From Plectosphaerella cucumerina (lineage: Eukaryota > Ascomycota > Sordariomycetes > Glomerellales > Plectosphaerellaceae), in NCBI GenBank assembly GCA_020746995.1, contig JAGPXD010000003.1, forward strand, positions 2,542,001-2,606,000: a stretch of DNA of 64,000 nt. The letters are read 5' to 3'. Position numbers and translations under genes: made by a program. This document shows, piece by piece, positions 10,833 to 25,500 of the stretch. The notes beneath the pieces were generated by a model that saw only the letters and a list, made by a program, of their open reading frames with translations, did no database searches and was not told the DNA's origin. How positions within the stretch are numbered: position 1 is the first letter of the stretch; every line of letters begins with the position of its first letter.

Positions 10833-13800
10833 TGTGCGCTGCAGGCGGGCAGGCAGGTGGGCGGTGGCGGCAGCGGCAGCAGCAAGCTGGCTGTGGTGGA
10901 GAGAGGGCGGCAGTCGAGGGCGTGTCGAGCAATCAGGGGTGGCTGCGACTTGGGTAAGGATATGTCGGACTCGCGAGGAGGAGGAGCGTCGGAAGGAAAG
11001 GTTGGCGAGATTTCGGAATGTGTTCGACTTGTTGTTTGGAAATGAGTGACAGAATACTAGGTAGACAAGGGCGATGGAATTGGAGGCGAAGGGAAGAGGA
11101 AGAAGCAGTGAAACAGGAAGCTCAGACCCAACTTCCATCCCAATCCACTGCGGCTGCCCTGTTCTGCGGCCGTGTTGTGCTGCGCCGCCCTGTGCCTAGG
11201 CTGGAGCCAGTGTTAAGATTTTGTCCGGGTGGAACCAGGCGTCTCGAATGCCGCCCGGCGCCGCAACCGTGACTGTGACAGTGACCCGTGCGTAACGAGG
11301 TACCCTACCCAGGACCTCCCTTTTACCACACGCGCCTCTACCAATTGAAAAGGCCAATGTTTCTACTCCTTACTCGCTGGCCTGCCCCAGCTCTGACCCT
11401 CGAGCCCCTCGTCCCATCTCGTGTCTGGCGCAGGCACCAGCTTTTGCGCCGCCGCCCGGAACTCCTCTGGGGGCGCCGATGTGGACGCCGGGTCGGGATT
11501 GGGGATGACTGGAGGATGCGGACGCGGACTGGGGGCGAACATAATTAGGACGTCTCCACCCCCTTTTCCAGGCCGTGGGTCTTCCTCCTCAGACTCAGGC
11601 TCAGCTTTTGTCAACGGCTGTGACAACCTCACTCCTTCCCCGCGGTGGGATTGGCTGGCGCGGCATGCAATGGCCCCCAAGGAAATGCCAACTCAGCACC
11701 AGGAAAAACTACCTTGTGACGTCCATCAATTCAGCCTCGGACGCCGACCACCGCCCCGGGCGACCTGCCAGTGTGCGAGGACAGCGACAGGCCACAACCA
11801 CCAGTGCAGTGCAGACTGACGATAGGCGTCGTCGATCCTGCAGTTGCCGTCCAATGCCCGTCGTCCTCCTCCTCGGCACGCGTCCCAAGCGCATCCCCAC
11901 GGGGACTTTTCCCGCCCCTTTGGGTGATCAGTTGAAGTGGCACACGAACACAGCCGGGCCATGCATCTTTCAACCGTCATGCTGCTCCTTGCTGCTTGCT
12001 CCTGGCCCGGTCTGAAATCTGAATCGCGAACCGCAAAGTCGGTTGTCCGCGGACTTCCCCCTGACTCTCGCAATTGCCCCTCCATACGAGAGTAAACGAC
12101 AACCCGACGACTCTAGCGCTGTGAAACGCGTGTGCCTGGCAGCGTTGCTCCGCCACAAAAAGCAAGCCAGAGAGCTGGCGTGGCAGCTGGCGACGTCATC
12201 CCAGGAATCCCCGTGGAGATGCAGTGCTAGGTTGAGCATTGTCCTGTTTCGGCCTCGCAGATGCGTGGCCCGGTTTTTTGTCCACTCCCGCCCGGGCAAA
12301 ACGAATCACACGATCCGATGGCAATGAGGCCTGTCCCGCCGATGCAGCGTGCCCCTGGCAGAAACGGCCGGCTTCTGCGGTGGAGGGAGGGGAGCAAATG
12401 ATCCAATCCCCGACTTGTCTTGGCATGCCTGTGGCTTTGCGTTTTGCCGCTCGGCCGACGTCGGGCTGGTTGGTCGGCTTAGTCAGTTAACAAAGAGATT
12501 AGATAGGGCCGGTGAGAGAAACTCTGTCTCACGACAACCTCATCAAGACATTTTGAAGTTCTCTCCCGACGGCTACTCGACCCAGCAGATGTTACTCGAT
12601 ACCTTTTTGACCTCTCAAATCTCGACTCTTCTGCAGCTGAGAAAGTTCAAGCATATCTGGAGGGTGTCTTGACGCTTAAATGTCAGGAGATCGCTTCCCC
12701 GTCCTGAAGCAGCGGTCACCACGCCTCTGCATGACTGCTTCCAAAGATCGCAACCAGACGTCGCGTCAAAGCCGGGGAAGTCTCCGCGCTTCGAGCTCGA
12801 CACAGCAATCGCAACATTCCTTGAATCCTGACCGCGGACCCTTCATCCGCCGGTATTCTAGCCCCACCCGATGACCCCCGCAGCCGGCAAGCGGCGTGCC
12901 GCGGACATGGCTCGGACGGCGTTGCTGACCCTGCTCTTGCGAAATCTGCGAAGTTGAATACGAACACAGCAGCCAGGAGAAGGCGGGTCACTGCCACCAG
13001 TCACCTTCAAGATGCGAACTGCCAGCAGCTCGAGTGCGGGGTCACTTATCTCCTGGAAAGCAGCGGCATTTTGGTGTCGGCAAGGCCCTTGGCACCGTAC
13101 AGTTGGGGGCCATCCTCCTGAGTCCCCCACGTTGCCAAGGAATCCCGTCTAAGTCTTCGGCAACCTGGAAGCTTAAAGACGTCACTGATGGCCGTGAATT
13201 CTCCTGTCAAGACTGCCAACTCTGGCCACTCTCGAGCCCTTACTTTAGCGGATGCAAAGCTGTCTGGGTAGGAGCCGTCGGGGTGTGGCCCAACCTGCAC
13301 CTCCTTGCTGCATACAGCCAGTGAGTCGCCGGAGAAACATTGCTTTTGCCATTCTTCTATATCTAGCCACTCAGACACTCAGTATCATGTGCTGATTCTG
13401 ACTCCATTTGAATTCTGAGAGTCTCCAGCTGGCATCCTTGACGCTTCTAAACGTGCTGCTTCGATTGCCAGACACCCAATCATTCCAGATTGTTTCTAAC
13501 GAAGCGCTGGGTCTGTTGGGACAAAGAAACTGAATTTGATATTCTTTACCACGAGTCAGCCTACTGGTTTAGGAACCAAACAATCATCCGGGGGTTATCA
13601 ATACTTTGACTTAAAGTCATGTGTCTCAGCCCCTGATTGAATGAAGTTTTCTCTCACGAAGATGTACGCCCACTCTTCAAGACGAGTATCCAGCAGAAGA
13701 TGACTGGGGATTTAGAAAAACACAGCGGACAGAACAAATGTGACCCTTACCCGAGAAGCTGTAGAACGATTAAGGTCTCACGAGGGAGTTTCTTGGCTAA

Positions 13801-16800
13801 ATTAAGCTGATTCTACCCCTGAAAGATTTTCTTCCATCGGTTGAAGTTTGCTTGTGTCTCCAATCTCCAAGTACCCAGCCATGGAACAGCCTTGATCCGA
13901 AAGCAATGAATTGAAGATTGTGTGACAAAGCTGAGCAACAAGGCAGGATAAAAGGGAGTCTGTGACAACATTCTTCCCATCATTGCATCGAACAGCTCAG
14001 TCCTTAACAAACCGCTGTTCTCAACAAGTGCAATCCAGTGTACATGATACATCACTGGCCAAATCATCATATGAGCTAATCAAACATGCATGTGTTCTGG
14101 GCATTCAAGACCAAGGACGTGTCGGCATCAGGGCCGACATGGACTTGCGGGCCTCTCGCCAGCTGAAGCTCCTGCTTACTCCTACACCTACAAACTCCGA
14201 TGAATCCAGCCAGCCGGGGGCTTCGAGTAGCCGCAGTCTTCGAAGTTGCATGTGCCCTTCTTCAGTCGCTTGCTGTCACGGGCCATCAATGGGCAGCTTT
14301 GCTGGGGATATTGGGATACTTGGGCCCAAGAACACCAGAGATACGTCGGGACACCTTCTTCGGACCCCCGAATCAGATGGACCACCTGCCAGCCACAAAG
14401 CAGGCGATGGCTCACTTATTTCTGAGCTAGCCATATGCATGCTGGTTGCCTCGACAGGGGCGTTCACTATCTACCCACAGAGCAGAGAAGTCGATTAGCT
14501 TGGGCAATGCAAATAGCGGTGAGCACGGGTGCCCGCGGCACACATCTGCAGACCCCACAGACTTCCAATGTTTTCTCTTTTCACGAGCTGGCTGATCTGG
14601 AATTAATCCCGTCAAGTAAAACTCGGCTGGGGAGGAGTCTTGAACGTCATCGACACAGCACACTGCCACTGCGGGATGCCGGCCACAGATGACTGCACCT
14701 CTTCCACCTACCAGTACCATCAAGCTCAGGCCCACCGACGGGACTTGAGGCCCCTCCTATCACAGTCGTTCAAGTAATCAAAACACGGTGCACAATGCCA
14801 ATTTCTAGACCCCGCACAGGTCTGTGTTTTCTTCGAGATGCATGAGAGCTCTCCCCAAGGCGAAATCGAGGAGGGGCTTTCCGCCCTGCGTACCACGTAT
14901 GCGACGACCCAAAGGCAACCACATGCCAACACCAAGCTACTTGATCGCCTTATTTCGGTGCCCAAATATGATGTAGTTCAAGCTGCTCCATGACCAATGG
15001 CCTTGGCATTCGCAGGGGGGTTGCAGCTGAGGTGGGCAGTATGGGCCTAATGGTCATCGGGCGGAGCTCGTTCAGGCATTCCGTCTGCTGCCTTACCCTT
15101 GATTTCCAGGCTAGTACTCACCCTTGCCGACCATCGGCATGGAAGCCTAGGAGGATTCTGCAGCGTTGGGATGCTAAAACTCCACACAAATGCATGCTTC
15201 GGCACCACGAGGACACATCTACACCGGCATCTTTACACGTGGTGACCAGAAGAGCAACGGCACCTTCTGTCCGGTCCTTCGCCTTGAGTCAGGATGACAA
15301 GGCCAGCTTCTGTAACAGCAAGGCAAGGCAAGTAGGCATCGGCAGGCAAGTAGGCAAGTATGCTGCCTATCAGTACGCGAGCTTCAAGTCATACTCGGTG
15401 AGATGGAGGCAAAATGGATGGTGGCCTTTGCGAAGATGGTTGCACATGTCCAACGTGATGATGCCCTCTATCTTGCCTGTGTCACGAGCAAGGCGCCTAG
15501 GCATGCTTCCCGTGACATCGATACGCGGATCTTCTTGGTCGGGACGACGAAAGTGGCGCCAGATACCTGAAGACATCTCACTGGCACGACCGAATCCCTG
15601 GGTCGGTCGGGGCACAGGCTCCCGTGGCACCAAAGAGATGGTGCTGTGGCGGACGAAAAATGAGCAGCTGACGCTCTGCCATGTTATCTCATCTTGACTT
15701 TGCCCCCTCCTGTGGGATTTAAAACAGAAGGGGCGCCACCGGAACAGCGTACGCTTCGGGAGAGGAGGGGATATTGGGATCTGCCCGAACACGGGCAACT
15801 GTGGCCAATTCGAGCCCCTGTCCCAGTTGCCTTTTTCTATCGGCATACAGCAGACACGAGGAAACGAGAGAGCCCTCACAAGAGTTGTGCTTGCTCTCCA
15901 CCCGTTATCTATATTTGAAGAAAGGAACGGATGGCGGCGGCTGCTTCCCCAAGGACGAGAGGCTGACGGAGATGCAAATAGCACGGAGGTTTGAGGCTGG
16001 AAGAGCGAAATGTACTAATAGATTATCGGACATTGGCAACAAACCCTTGAAGTAATCCGCAGAAGTTCAGCCCTGGGCCTGGGCGAGGCGTTTGGTGTAA
16101 GAGACAGGCAAACCACTCGCCTCAATCTACGTGAGACGACGTGAGGCGTCCATGTCACCCAGCTATTCGTGCGACATTGACCGACTGTCTGGACAGGAGG
16201 CAGGGGCTGGGTGCTTGATCAGCGGATGGAGGAGCCAGTGATGCGAGCTCCAAGGAGCGCCAGGCCCTGGATGGATCTTCGCCGCGTCAACTTATCCTTG
16301 ACTACCACTGCATGCCAGCTTGTCATGCAGAATTCCATATGCTGCCAGCCGTATTAAAGGTATGCGTTTGGTCGGAACCCAAACAGCACGCAAGTAGCCG
16401 TGGAGCTGATGTCAACGATATCTAGCACTCGATACTAGGTCGTGATGCAAGTAGCCGGCTTGGAAGCGGGCGCAGTCTGCATCAAACAGGCACACCGTAA
16501 TGCTCCGAGCAACGCATCAAACGGCACATCTGATTTTGTCTTTTCATCTGGAACATGGCTTGTCTGATGCCGCTTGGTGAACACCTATCTCCCCCCAAGG
16601 CACCAGAGCGCTCATATGACTCCTCTCGGAAGCTGTCATCCACTCCTGGCAGCGAGCCGCTTCAAGCACTGCAATCAGGGCATTGGCCAAAGTGAAGCTG
16701 TTCGATCAATCACAACCTGACCCCCGAAGGTGTTGCTAGACGCCTTGATTGGCCCACACGTCACCTACCTGAGGGCTGTCTGAAGGACCCGACTGGCAGA

Positions 16801-19800
16801 AACAGGCGAGGACCCCTGAATCACCCTTTGCCACCAGTACAATCGCAGCATTACGATTGTAGGCCACCAATGCAGCCTGCAGGAGGAACCAATGCAGCTC
16901 GCCAGGACCCCCTGGACGAGCTGTGGACTGACCTGAGCGAACGGCCATGTCAGGGCGGTTGAGGCCGGCCCCTGAGACTGACAGCCCTCTCGGCAGATTC
17001 TGATGTGTGCACGAGGTCCCACGACGACCAACCCCTCATGGTTCTTGCCAGAGAGCTGCTCGCCTCATTCTCAAGGCCTTCGAGGACGTTGATCTTGATC
17101 GACACATTGATGATGCCGTTCGAAGACTTGGGGTGCAAGGGCGTTGACTGAAGAAGTAGAGGTGCCTCGACCCAACCCAAACAACGGCCCATGGCGCGCC
17201 AGATCGGGCCGCGATGACTGCATCCTCACAGGTCTGTCTGCGGCGGCCTGCATCTGACGAGCTTGAAGACTGCACGAGGGTATGCAACGTGGCGGCCGCC
17301 ATGCCCGTCGCCGACAACCCTCAACCGCCTTGATGTTGCCTCGTCGGCTCGTTGCCTGGCTTCGACTTCCAGTCCGTCCCTGGAGGTAGGTAGGTACTTG
17401 GTAGATGCTGAGACTTTGAACTTGGAGATGACGTCGGCTTTTCCCCCGCTCGGACCTTGGGCTCAAGCCCGGGGCTCGGATGCGTTACCTTTGGACGTCT
17501 CAGCATAGGGCACTTCGGGTGCTTCTCGGTGCGGATAGTGTTTGAGGATGCGCCAGGGCCGTCGTTGCCTCACCGATGCCTTGATACAGTGCTCAAGAAG
17601 AGGTCAGTAGTGGCTGGGACTAGTCTTAAGAACGAGAGACATTGCAGCGGAGGTAGGTAGTCAGGGAGAGTGATTCAGGGGGCGCCGGTGCCAACGTCAG
17701 CCTAGAGGATGACCTGTCTGTTCCGAGGGGGTGGAATTCTCCTTGAGATTGAGCCTGTCATTCATGGCCTGGGAAATGACGGCCGAGGGTGAGGCTTTTC
17801 GTCCTAAGTAGATCAGATTCAATGATTCGAGGGGTCCTCCGCAAATGGTTCATCAAGGGGGTGCCAAGAATCCAGGGCAAGACACCGAGCAATCCAGGGC
17901 GGCCTCCGTTGCGGCAAGGGCGCAATGACGGGCCATCGACCGCAAATCATGACATTCCGCCTGGAGATTAGGCATCGGTCATGGCATATTGTCGCTTCCA
18001 TCCGAACCCTTGGTAAGCATGTGTGGCTCGATATCCCCACGCAGAGCCTCACACCGAGTGAGTCGTGGCGTGACCGGCATACTTTGCTCACCACTCCGTC
18101 AGGTGGCCAGTCCTCAACGCCTGAATATCATGATCATGGCCCACATGATGTGTTTGCCTTGTCCGCCTTTGCAATTTCCGAGAATATCAGGGGGCTATGA
18201 GACGGCAGTAGCCATAGAGATCAGGATTTGAGGCTCGCGAAGGTGAGGCAGTAGCTTCCTCGCGCGTCCTCGGTGGAGGCGAGACAAGGCGGAGTGACGC
18301 AGAGCACAATCTATGAGTAACCACATGTTCACGGACATGCACGGATTCCGCTTACTATCCTGTGAACACCACCTGGACCCGTGGTTGTGGCTGCAAGATG
18401 ACATGGGGTGCCGTTGCGGCATGTGATCTCCGTAGGCAGATATGGATGCCTGTTGGTCGTTAGAAAAGGAGTCAAACTTCGGTGAGGACTCTCATGGAAG
18501 AATCTCTTGTGACTGGCACCTCGACATGCCCAGGTGTATCCGAGGGTGCCGAGCTCGCAGGCAGCTATGGTGCTGTGGCCACTACAGTGGCGAAGTGGCG
18601 ATTTGAGAGAGTGTGTGGCTGAGAAACGCGTATTGTGTGAGCCCTTGTGCCGGCTTTCTCCTCCATGATGGACGCGATGAAATGATGTCGACGCGAGTCC
18701 AGGCAGTGCTGCAAGGCAATCATGTCCAAATTGACGAAGGGTGGTTTGGGCGGATGTCCGAAGGTCCCGGGCAATCGGTGAGGATGTCAGTAAGACTCCG
18801 GGCGTCGAGGAACCGTAACTTGGAGGGAAGGCGGAAGAGCTTACCAAGCCATCGCCATGCGAGAATGCGATAGAAGCGAATTTACCGAGCGGTCGTTCAG
18901 TAGGCCAGGTCGGATAATCGCGGGGCCTGCGCCCCAACCTTCGGCGAGACCAAGGCGTCACGAGAGGACGATGTCGCCGAGGACGCAGAGGGGCCCGTTC
19001 ATGATTGAACGAAGTTGAGTTCGGCAGTCATGCCATTCAGCTTTTCCCCCAAGACAACCGTGCTACTAGTACCTCCATGTACCTGTGAGGAACGAGCGGC
19101 GAGGGGCGACCTGAACGGCAGTGGGCAGATTCCCTGGCAGCAATGTAAGCTTGTGCAGGAACTGGAGGGAGCAGAGCTTTCCACCGGGCGCACAGGTTGA
19201 AGCCGTCGAGAAATGGCCTGACAGACGATGATGTCGAAGGGAAGTTTGGACTGTCGAAGAGAAATTGGACTTGGTAGAGTTTGGATCCCGTGTTTTGGAC
19301 TAGGCGGGGCGTGCACTGGCATTGACAGTCTGGCCCCCAAACTGTCCTCAAGATGCGATCCGACGGGTGTGTGTGAGCAATGGCCGAACTTGCATCATGG
19401 GTGAGGTGTAATTGTAAGTCCCTCGGCCCGTCACCGAAGGTCTCGGCGGAATTGCACTTTCTTCCTTTAATGGAGCTGAAAGGTGCGGTGCTTCCGAATC
19501 CAAGGGTGCCAGTGTGGTGTGGCAGGAAGGACCAAGTGTCCAGTGCCAGCCCAGCCTGCACCTCATGCAGCGGGCCATCGAGCTACCCTTCTCCCCTTAC
19601 CGCCTGTTCTTACCTATCATTACTCTCACCGCACGATGGTGGGATCTACAACGGAATGAAGAGACTGGGCACTGTCAGTCTTTCTAAATAAATACGCATC
19701 AGACCTCAGAACAGGATGTCCAGTATTTCAAATCAATATGAAAGGGGTCCGGCGACAGGCTCGTGGATGGGTTAGGGAGGTGTTATTATGCCGCGCACCA

Positions 19801-20194
19801 CCTATCCAGCATATTCGCAGCCTGATGACTGCCGTCCAGTTGCTCGCTGGTGCGCGGCCCAACGCCATTCTGTTGAAAACCAAGAACCCGCCACATTGGT
19901 GTGAGATTTTGCTCCCTCTCCCCTCCATTGAGAACTCAAGTCCACTCGTGTTTCTCATCGCGTCCGGCCGCCCGAGATGCTATTCTAGACTCCCGCTGGA
20001 GCTCTCTTTTCAAAATCCTCCATCCCCGACCCTGGCAGACAGCTTGCCTATGTCCGTCCGGTTTAACCACATCAGTACGCGACATTTTCCACCCAACCCT
20101 CGACGCCCAAAGAGCATCGTCGCCACGATAGCGGTGTCATTTCGCACGCTTTCCAACCTGTTTCCAAACTTCATTTTCCGTTCTTCTATCGATT
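10833..20194. other. Gene-poor stretch, 9.4 kb
   Basis: Between the divergent GT34 and Est1-like genes I find no gene that I can defend. Open frames are short, mutually overlapping and without recognisable domains. Composition varies: about 13.38-14.1 kb is visibly richer in A and T than its flanks, but there is no heavy C-to-T conversion of the kind that marks RIP-mutated transposons. Two short open stretches look more protein-like than their surroundings (12516-12707 plus and 17004-17147 plus) and are listed as findings. Non-coding RNA or genes with many tiny exons cannot be excluded. Confidence 0.5.
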
Positions 20195-22588
20195 ATGGAT
20201 AGCAACGGCGGCACCGGTCCATCGTCTCCTGCCATCCCTGACATTCAAGCTCAATTCGTACGGGCTCAGCGGCGTTTGGCTGGTCGCGACGACGCGAGCC
20301 CAAATACTACCCCTCTCCAACAAGGCGTCGAGTACGTATTCACCTTTCGCACGAAAGTCCGCACACAGCCTGATCCTGCTCCTCCTTCCTTCGTCATTTT
20401 CTGCCAAACTCCGAACCGCACCGACCTGCTTATCCCTTCCTGCACTGTTCATGCAGCCCATGCTGCCTGTCTCTTCCACTTGCCCTGCTGACCATCGCTC
20501 AGAACCAATCAGCCCCCACCCTCTTCCGTCCAAGCCACTGCGACTTCACCGACCGTCGCCAGTCGAACCACCAATCAAGGCACCCAATCAGCACGACCTC
20601 CCTCGCCTTCGAGCCGACAGTTGAAGGGCCATAATAGACATACGAGCCCTGGTGGAAAGAACCCGTCCAAAGGGAAGTCGCAACGGCCGAGATCTGTTGT
20701 CAACACCTACGACGACGTGCCACGACCAGCCTTGCCAAAGAACTCGACCTCCACCGTCTGGGAAGCAGGCAAACCAGCACCAACACCACCTCCGCCACAG
20801 ACGAAGCATGGACATCGACAAGGACAATCTGGAGGGGGAGGAGGGGCCAGGTCTTCGAGCAACAGGTCGACAGACGCTGGCTCCCAGAGATCACCTGCTA
20901 CGATACCCGACACCGAAGTCATGATCAAGGAACCCGAAACAAAGCCCATCAGCCAGGAGCAGCTGATTGCAGAAGTCAAGGGCATCTACGCTGGGCTTGT
21001 GATGGTGGAGAGCAAGTGCATAGAGGTCGACAACGCGCAGAGCACGAACAAGGACTCGAAGCTCAACAACGAGCAATGGCAAGCTCTGATCGCCCTCCAC
21101 CGCACACTGCTCCATGAGCACCACGATTTCTTCTTGGCGAGCCAGCATCCTTCCGCAAGCCAGGCACTGAGAAGACTCGCTTCCAAATACGCTATGCCAG
21201 CCCGTATGTGGCGCCACGGCATCCACAGCTTCCTCGAGCTTTTGCGCCATCGTCTCCCCGCGGCGCGAGAACATATGTTGACGTTCATCTATCTGGCGTA
21301 TTCCATGATGGCGTTGTTGTATGAGACGGTCCCAGCTTTCGAGGATACCTGGATCGAGTGTCTCGGCGATCTCGGCCGCTACCGCATGGCCATCGAGGAT
21401 GACAATCTGAGTGACCGCGAAGTCTGGACATCGGTCAGCCGCCATTGGTACAGCAAGGCCAGCGACAAGTCGCCCTCAACCGGCCGTCTGTACCACCACC
21501 TGGCCATCCTCGCCAGGCCGAACGCCCTGCAGCAGCTCTACTACTACACCAAGGCGCTTTGCGTGGCGGTTCCCTTCCACTCGGCGCGCGAGTCGATTCT
21601 CACCCTCTTTGACCCCATCCTTGCGAGGCAAAACACACGACTGCCCTCACAAGACCTCCAATACGTTTCCGTCCACGCATTCATCTTCAAGAACCTGCAG
21701 GAGAAGCAGCAGAAGGCGGATATGCGCGAGGCCATGGACTCCTTTGTCAATGGCCTCGACATGCAGGTCGCTCGCAACGGCAGGCGCTGGCTGGAGCCAG
21801 GCATGCACATTGCCAATGCCAATTGTGCGGCCCTCATGGGCTACGGCAACCCTGAGAACCCCTTGGCCAAGCTGATGCAGCCAGGTAAGGAGGCATCGGT
21901 CAAGGCCGAGGACGACGGCGATGTACCCATGACTGAAACCCTGGACGATGTCAGCGAGGACTTCAAGATTGCCCGAGAGCTCATGGCCCGCACGAACACG
22001 GCGGTCTGGGGTCGTCTCGGCGATCCCTCGATCCTGGCCCACCTTCACGTCTCGATGGTCTTCCTCCACCACCTCACGCTGTGCCCACCAGCCTCATCAT
22101 ACGTTTTCCCCCACATGCCGTTGCGCCTACTCTGTGTGCAACTTAATACGTTGATCGCGGCCTCGGAGAACACAGCTCGCTACGAGAACGATCACTTCCC
22201 GGAGGGTGAGACCCCCAGGCCGCTGGTCGAGGACTTTGCCATGCGTGGCCTCCTCTGGGCCGACCAGTACTTCCCGCAGACGTGGTTCGCCCACGAGATC
22301 AGCGATGACGACAAGTGGTTCGAGATGGCTTCTTTCATGGACGAGCGCAGGATGCGGTGCCTCTGGCTCGGCGTCAGAATTGCCAAGCACAAGAAATGGA
22401 TCCAGTATGACGCTGGGAGCCGGGAGTTCTCCGTGATGCCCGAGTTTGATGACGAGGAGAAGGTGGCAGGAGACGAGAAGGAGGCTGCGAAGACGGCGTC
22501 GCCTGTTGAAGCTGCGCCGGAGGAGGGCGATGCCATGGACACTGATCAAACCGCTTCTGTCAGCAGCATTCCTTACATTCTTCAATGA
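20195..22588 (+). CDS. Est1/Ebs1/SMG-type protein, 740 aa
   Basis: Two exons, 20195-20331 and 20503-22588. The 171-nt intron has a GTACGT donor and a CTGAC branch point before the CAG acceptor. The first ~190 residues are low-complexity (Pro, Ser, Gly, basic) and probably disordered. Residues from about 195 to 500 match the Est1 family layout of a 14-3-3-like TPR region followed by the EST1 DNA/RNA-binding region. The signature LYHHLAILARPN then LQQLYYYTKAL lies near residues 375-395. The C-terminus is acidic. Est1 proteins recruit telomerase, while the related Ebs1/SMG5-7 proteins act in nonsense-mediated decay and mRNA turnover; filamentous fungi usually carry several such paralogues. No PIN nuclease domain is visible. 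I cannot say which of the two roles applies. Confidence 0.87.
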
Positions 22589-25500
22589 ATTGATTTCGGT
22601 TCTCTCAAACCCTGGTTCTGCTCGTGATGCTTCGCCGTGATGTTGTGACCCTGCGTTGCTCTGCAGGCGTCTTTGCCGCGATGTCTCGAGATGGAATCTC
22701 AAGGCTCAGGCGTTTCGTATGGACAAAATGGCCAGAGGTGAGGTGAGACCTGAGAGCCCATGGCTGCGGGATCGTCGAAGGGGACGTGCGACGTCGAGGA
22801 GAGAGGTGAGTCCAGCGACAAGCTCAACACCCCACCCAACCCCGCAGCCAAAAAGGCCAGGGACAGATCAAAAAGTGCTCGAATGTGAGTAGAAAGTGGT
22901 CAGAATAAACTGGCCGGCAGCTTGGGGAACTTGCCCTTTTTATAGACAGTTGGGACGAGCATGAACGCTTGGGGACCGGTGGTCTGGCTCACACTACTGT
23001 GTGAACTATGTGCGAACGAATCAAGCTCTGGGCAGGGAACACCAGCTGACCAACGAAGAGAAGGTGGCGAAATCTTACGTGCAGAGCGTCACGGTCGGCC
23101 GTCACAGGCGATTCTTGTCCTCAGAATCGCGAGTATCATGGGCATTTTGCGGCCGTTCTTCATGGCTCGATGCGAGGGGCTTTGACTTTCTGCTTCTGCT
23201 ATGATGAACCCTAGCCATCTGATTCGATTCAAGATATGCCTTGAAAGCAGAACGAAGATGATACAGGAAGAGGGAGGAGATACTTCTGAAGTACCTAGGT
23301 AAGAGGAGGGCGATATCCCTGCTCGTTGTCCGCCAGTTGCCCGTCTCCCATTCGCAGGCGTGTCACAACACGCTATAATGTCGGGCACCTCACTAAAAAG
23401 TCGGGAGTGCTACACCCTGCATGTGCACACTGTGCTGCTGGAGCAATGCGAAATCGACAAGACGAAGCGGGATTCCCAGAACTGGGAAATGGGGTGATAT
23501 GTACGTTGATTCAGGAGATGGGGTGGATGTCGAAAATTGGAATTTCTTGAGGCTCTGCTTAAAGACGTTGCAAAGCCTTATGCAGGCTCTTAGCCTGCCT
23601 GGTTTTCAGCACCGCAGCCTGATGTGGAATTCCAAGTCTGAGCATTTATGGGCAGCAGTCCTGGGGATTGCGAGAATCATGTGCTTGCATTGCAGAGAGA
23701 AAGGGCACTCGAGCTCTTAGCAGCTGTTAATGTGTATTCTGGGTCACTGACACAAGTCCCTATGCAAATCATGGCGAGTTTGTAGCATGTTAGTCTCTCC
23801 GCCAAAAAATTCGAGCAGCATTTGCCCTGTGCATAAGAAACTCAAGGTCAGAGATGACTTCTATTTGAGTCTCAAAGCATTCACTTCGCCTTGAAATCTC
23901 TATACATTCTTTGCTCGAACCCTGACCTGCGGTTGTCGAGATGCCGGACCGAAGTGCTTGGTCGTGTAGAAGCAGATGAAAAAACTCGCAACAACTATCC
24001 AAATCGATTTTGTTTCAAGCCAGAACTGTTTTTTACCTAGATGGATAGATTGGCATAAGTGGTTCGCTCAGGAACAAGCAGGTCAACTGGTCTTCCACCG
24101 CGCATCTCAATCCGCTCGAAGGACTGAATATAGAGCATAAATATCCCGATCAATGGAACATAAGCTAGATTTGAACTTCTGAGGGGAAGAAGGACGTCTT
24201 TTGCTTGATGGGACTGTCACTGGGCCTCTGGGCAGTCTCAAGTGTTTTCTAGGGCTCGAAAGATGTTCGATTCAAAACCTATCTTGCTTGTAGGAAAGCA
24301 ACTACGTGCTGAAGGGCCTACATGAATTGGAGACGAATCACCCATCCCGCTGTCTTGTCTGAGATAGAATCGAGAAGCTTGACATGTAGCCGCAGCTCCG
24401 CTGCTGTCAACTTCTTGAGTTCAAGAGGACCAGGTGCCTAGGTAGCCCTGGGTCATTACGCAGCTTTCTCCTATCGAAAGTCGAAAGGGCTTGTTCAGCA
24501 GACGTCACGACAGAAGACTCATCATTTGAACATCGGGTTTACAGGGAACTTGAAGCCTTGAAGAGGTTATGAAGACCATCCACCTCGTCTGCATTGCGGC
24601 GTACGGGCTAGAAAACTCCTGGCCATTCAGAGAACTGGCGACATCATTATACCGCAAGTTACAAATCGCCTCACGCCTCGTTCGGTGTGACGTGCATTGT
24701 CGCGCGCATCTGAGTGCCCCTCAATTGCGCGCTCGCAGATTGCGTATCACTTCCCTCCTCCCCCAATAGGATGGCGGCCCTCTTCCGATTAAGCAGGTTG
24801 ACGAACCCCTCCGCACCCTTCTGTCAAGATGCTAGGCACCTTGGGTTGCCCCGAACAAGCCTGTTTCTGACGAATCTGCATGCATCGACTTGGTTTGTTC
24901 GCAATGCTGGCCGGATATGCTCAGATTGTGAACACCTGAGGGGAATTCTAGGATGAAGCTCCCAATTGGTGGCCCAAAACCTAGTGAGGCGCTGGTCGGG
25001 CCGTGTGGGGGGATGTGCTCAATTTTTCCAGCTAGAGTTGGTTGGTACAGGTAGTTTGGTTGCCTCACGCAATGCGAGGTGCCACATGGGTTGGTTGCCT
25101 TGCGCCGTCATGATGCGGTGATTCCATGGAATAAGTATATATGGGCTCTCCCTACTTCTAGCCGTAGGGAGAGAGAAGCGTCACAGGATCGAAGAGTTCA
25201 TGGGATCTTTTTGGCGATTGAACGTGTTGGACATTTGGCGGCGTGGTTCGCCTGGGAAAGGGTCGTGGTTCGCAAATCGAAAGGTGTGTGTGTTCATGCT
25301 GGCGGGCTCAGGCAACTTGAATGAGGTGCAGGTGATGCTAGCGAGCCGACCAATAGGACCGACTCTTTCGACCCATGGCAAGCGGGCGGGATCCCGCCTT
25401 GCCCCGACGCAAGGGACAGCCCGCCATCTCGCATCCCGTCTGCACCTCGGTCCTACTGGCACATACTTGGTCCTGAACAACTACCAGGTTCGAGAAGACG

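Noticed and set aside
13046..13378. A 110-codon minus-strand frame starting MSEWLDIEEW
   Set aside because: A single short frame with no recognisable family and no supporting neighbours; not distinguishable from chance.
14990..15697. A 235-codon plus-strand frame
   Set aside because: Composition is erratic and rich in Arg, Ser, Trp and Cys; no domain; overlapped by a similar frame on the other strand.
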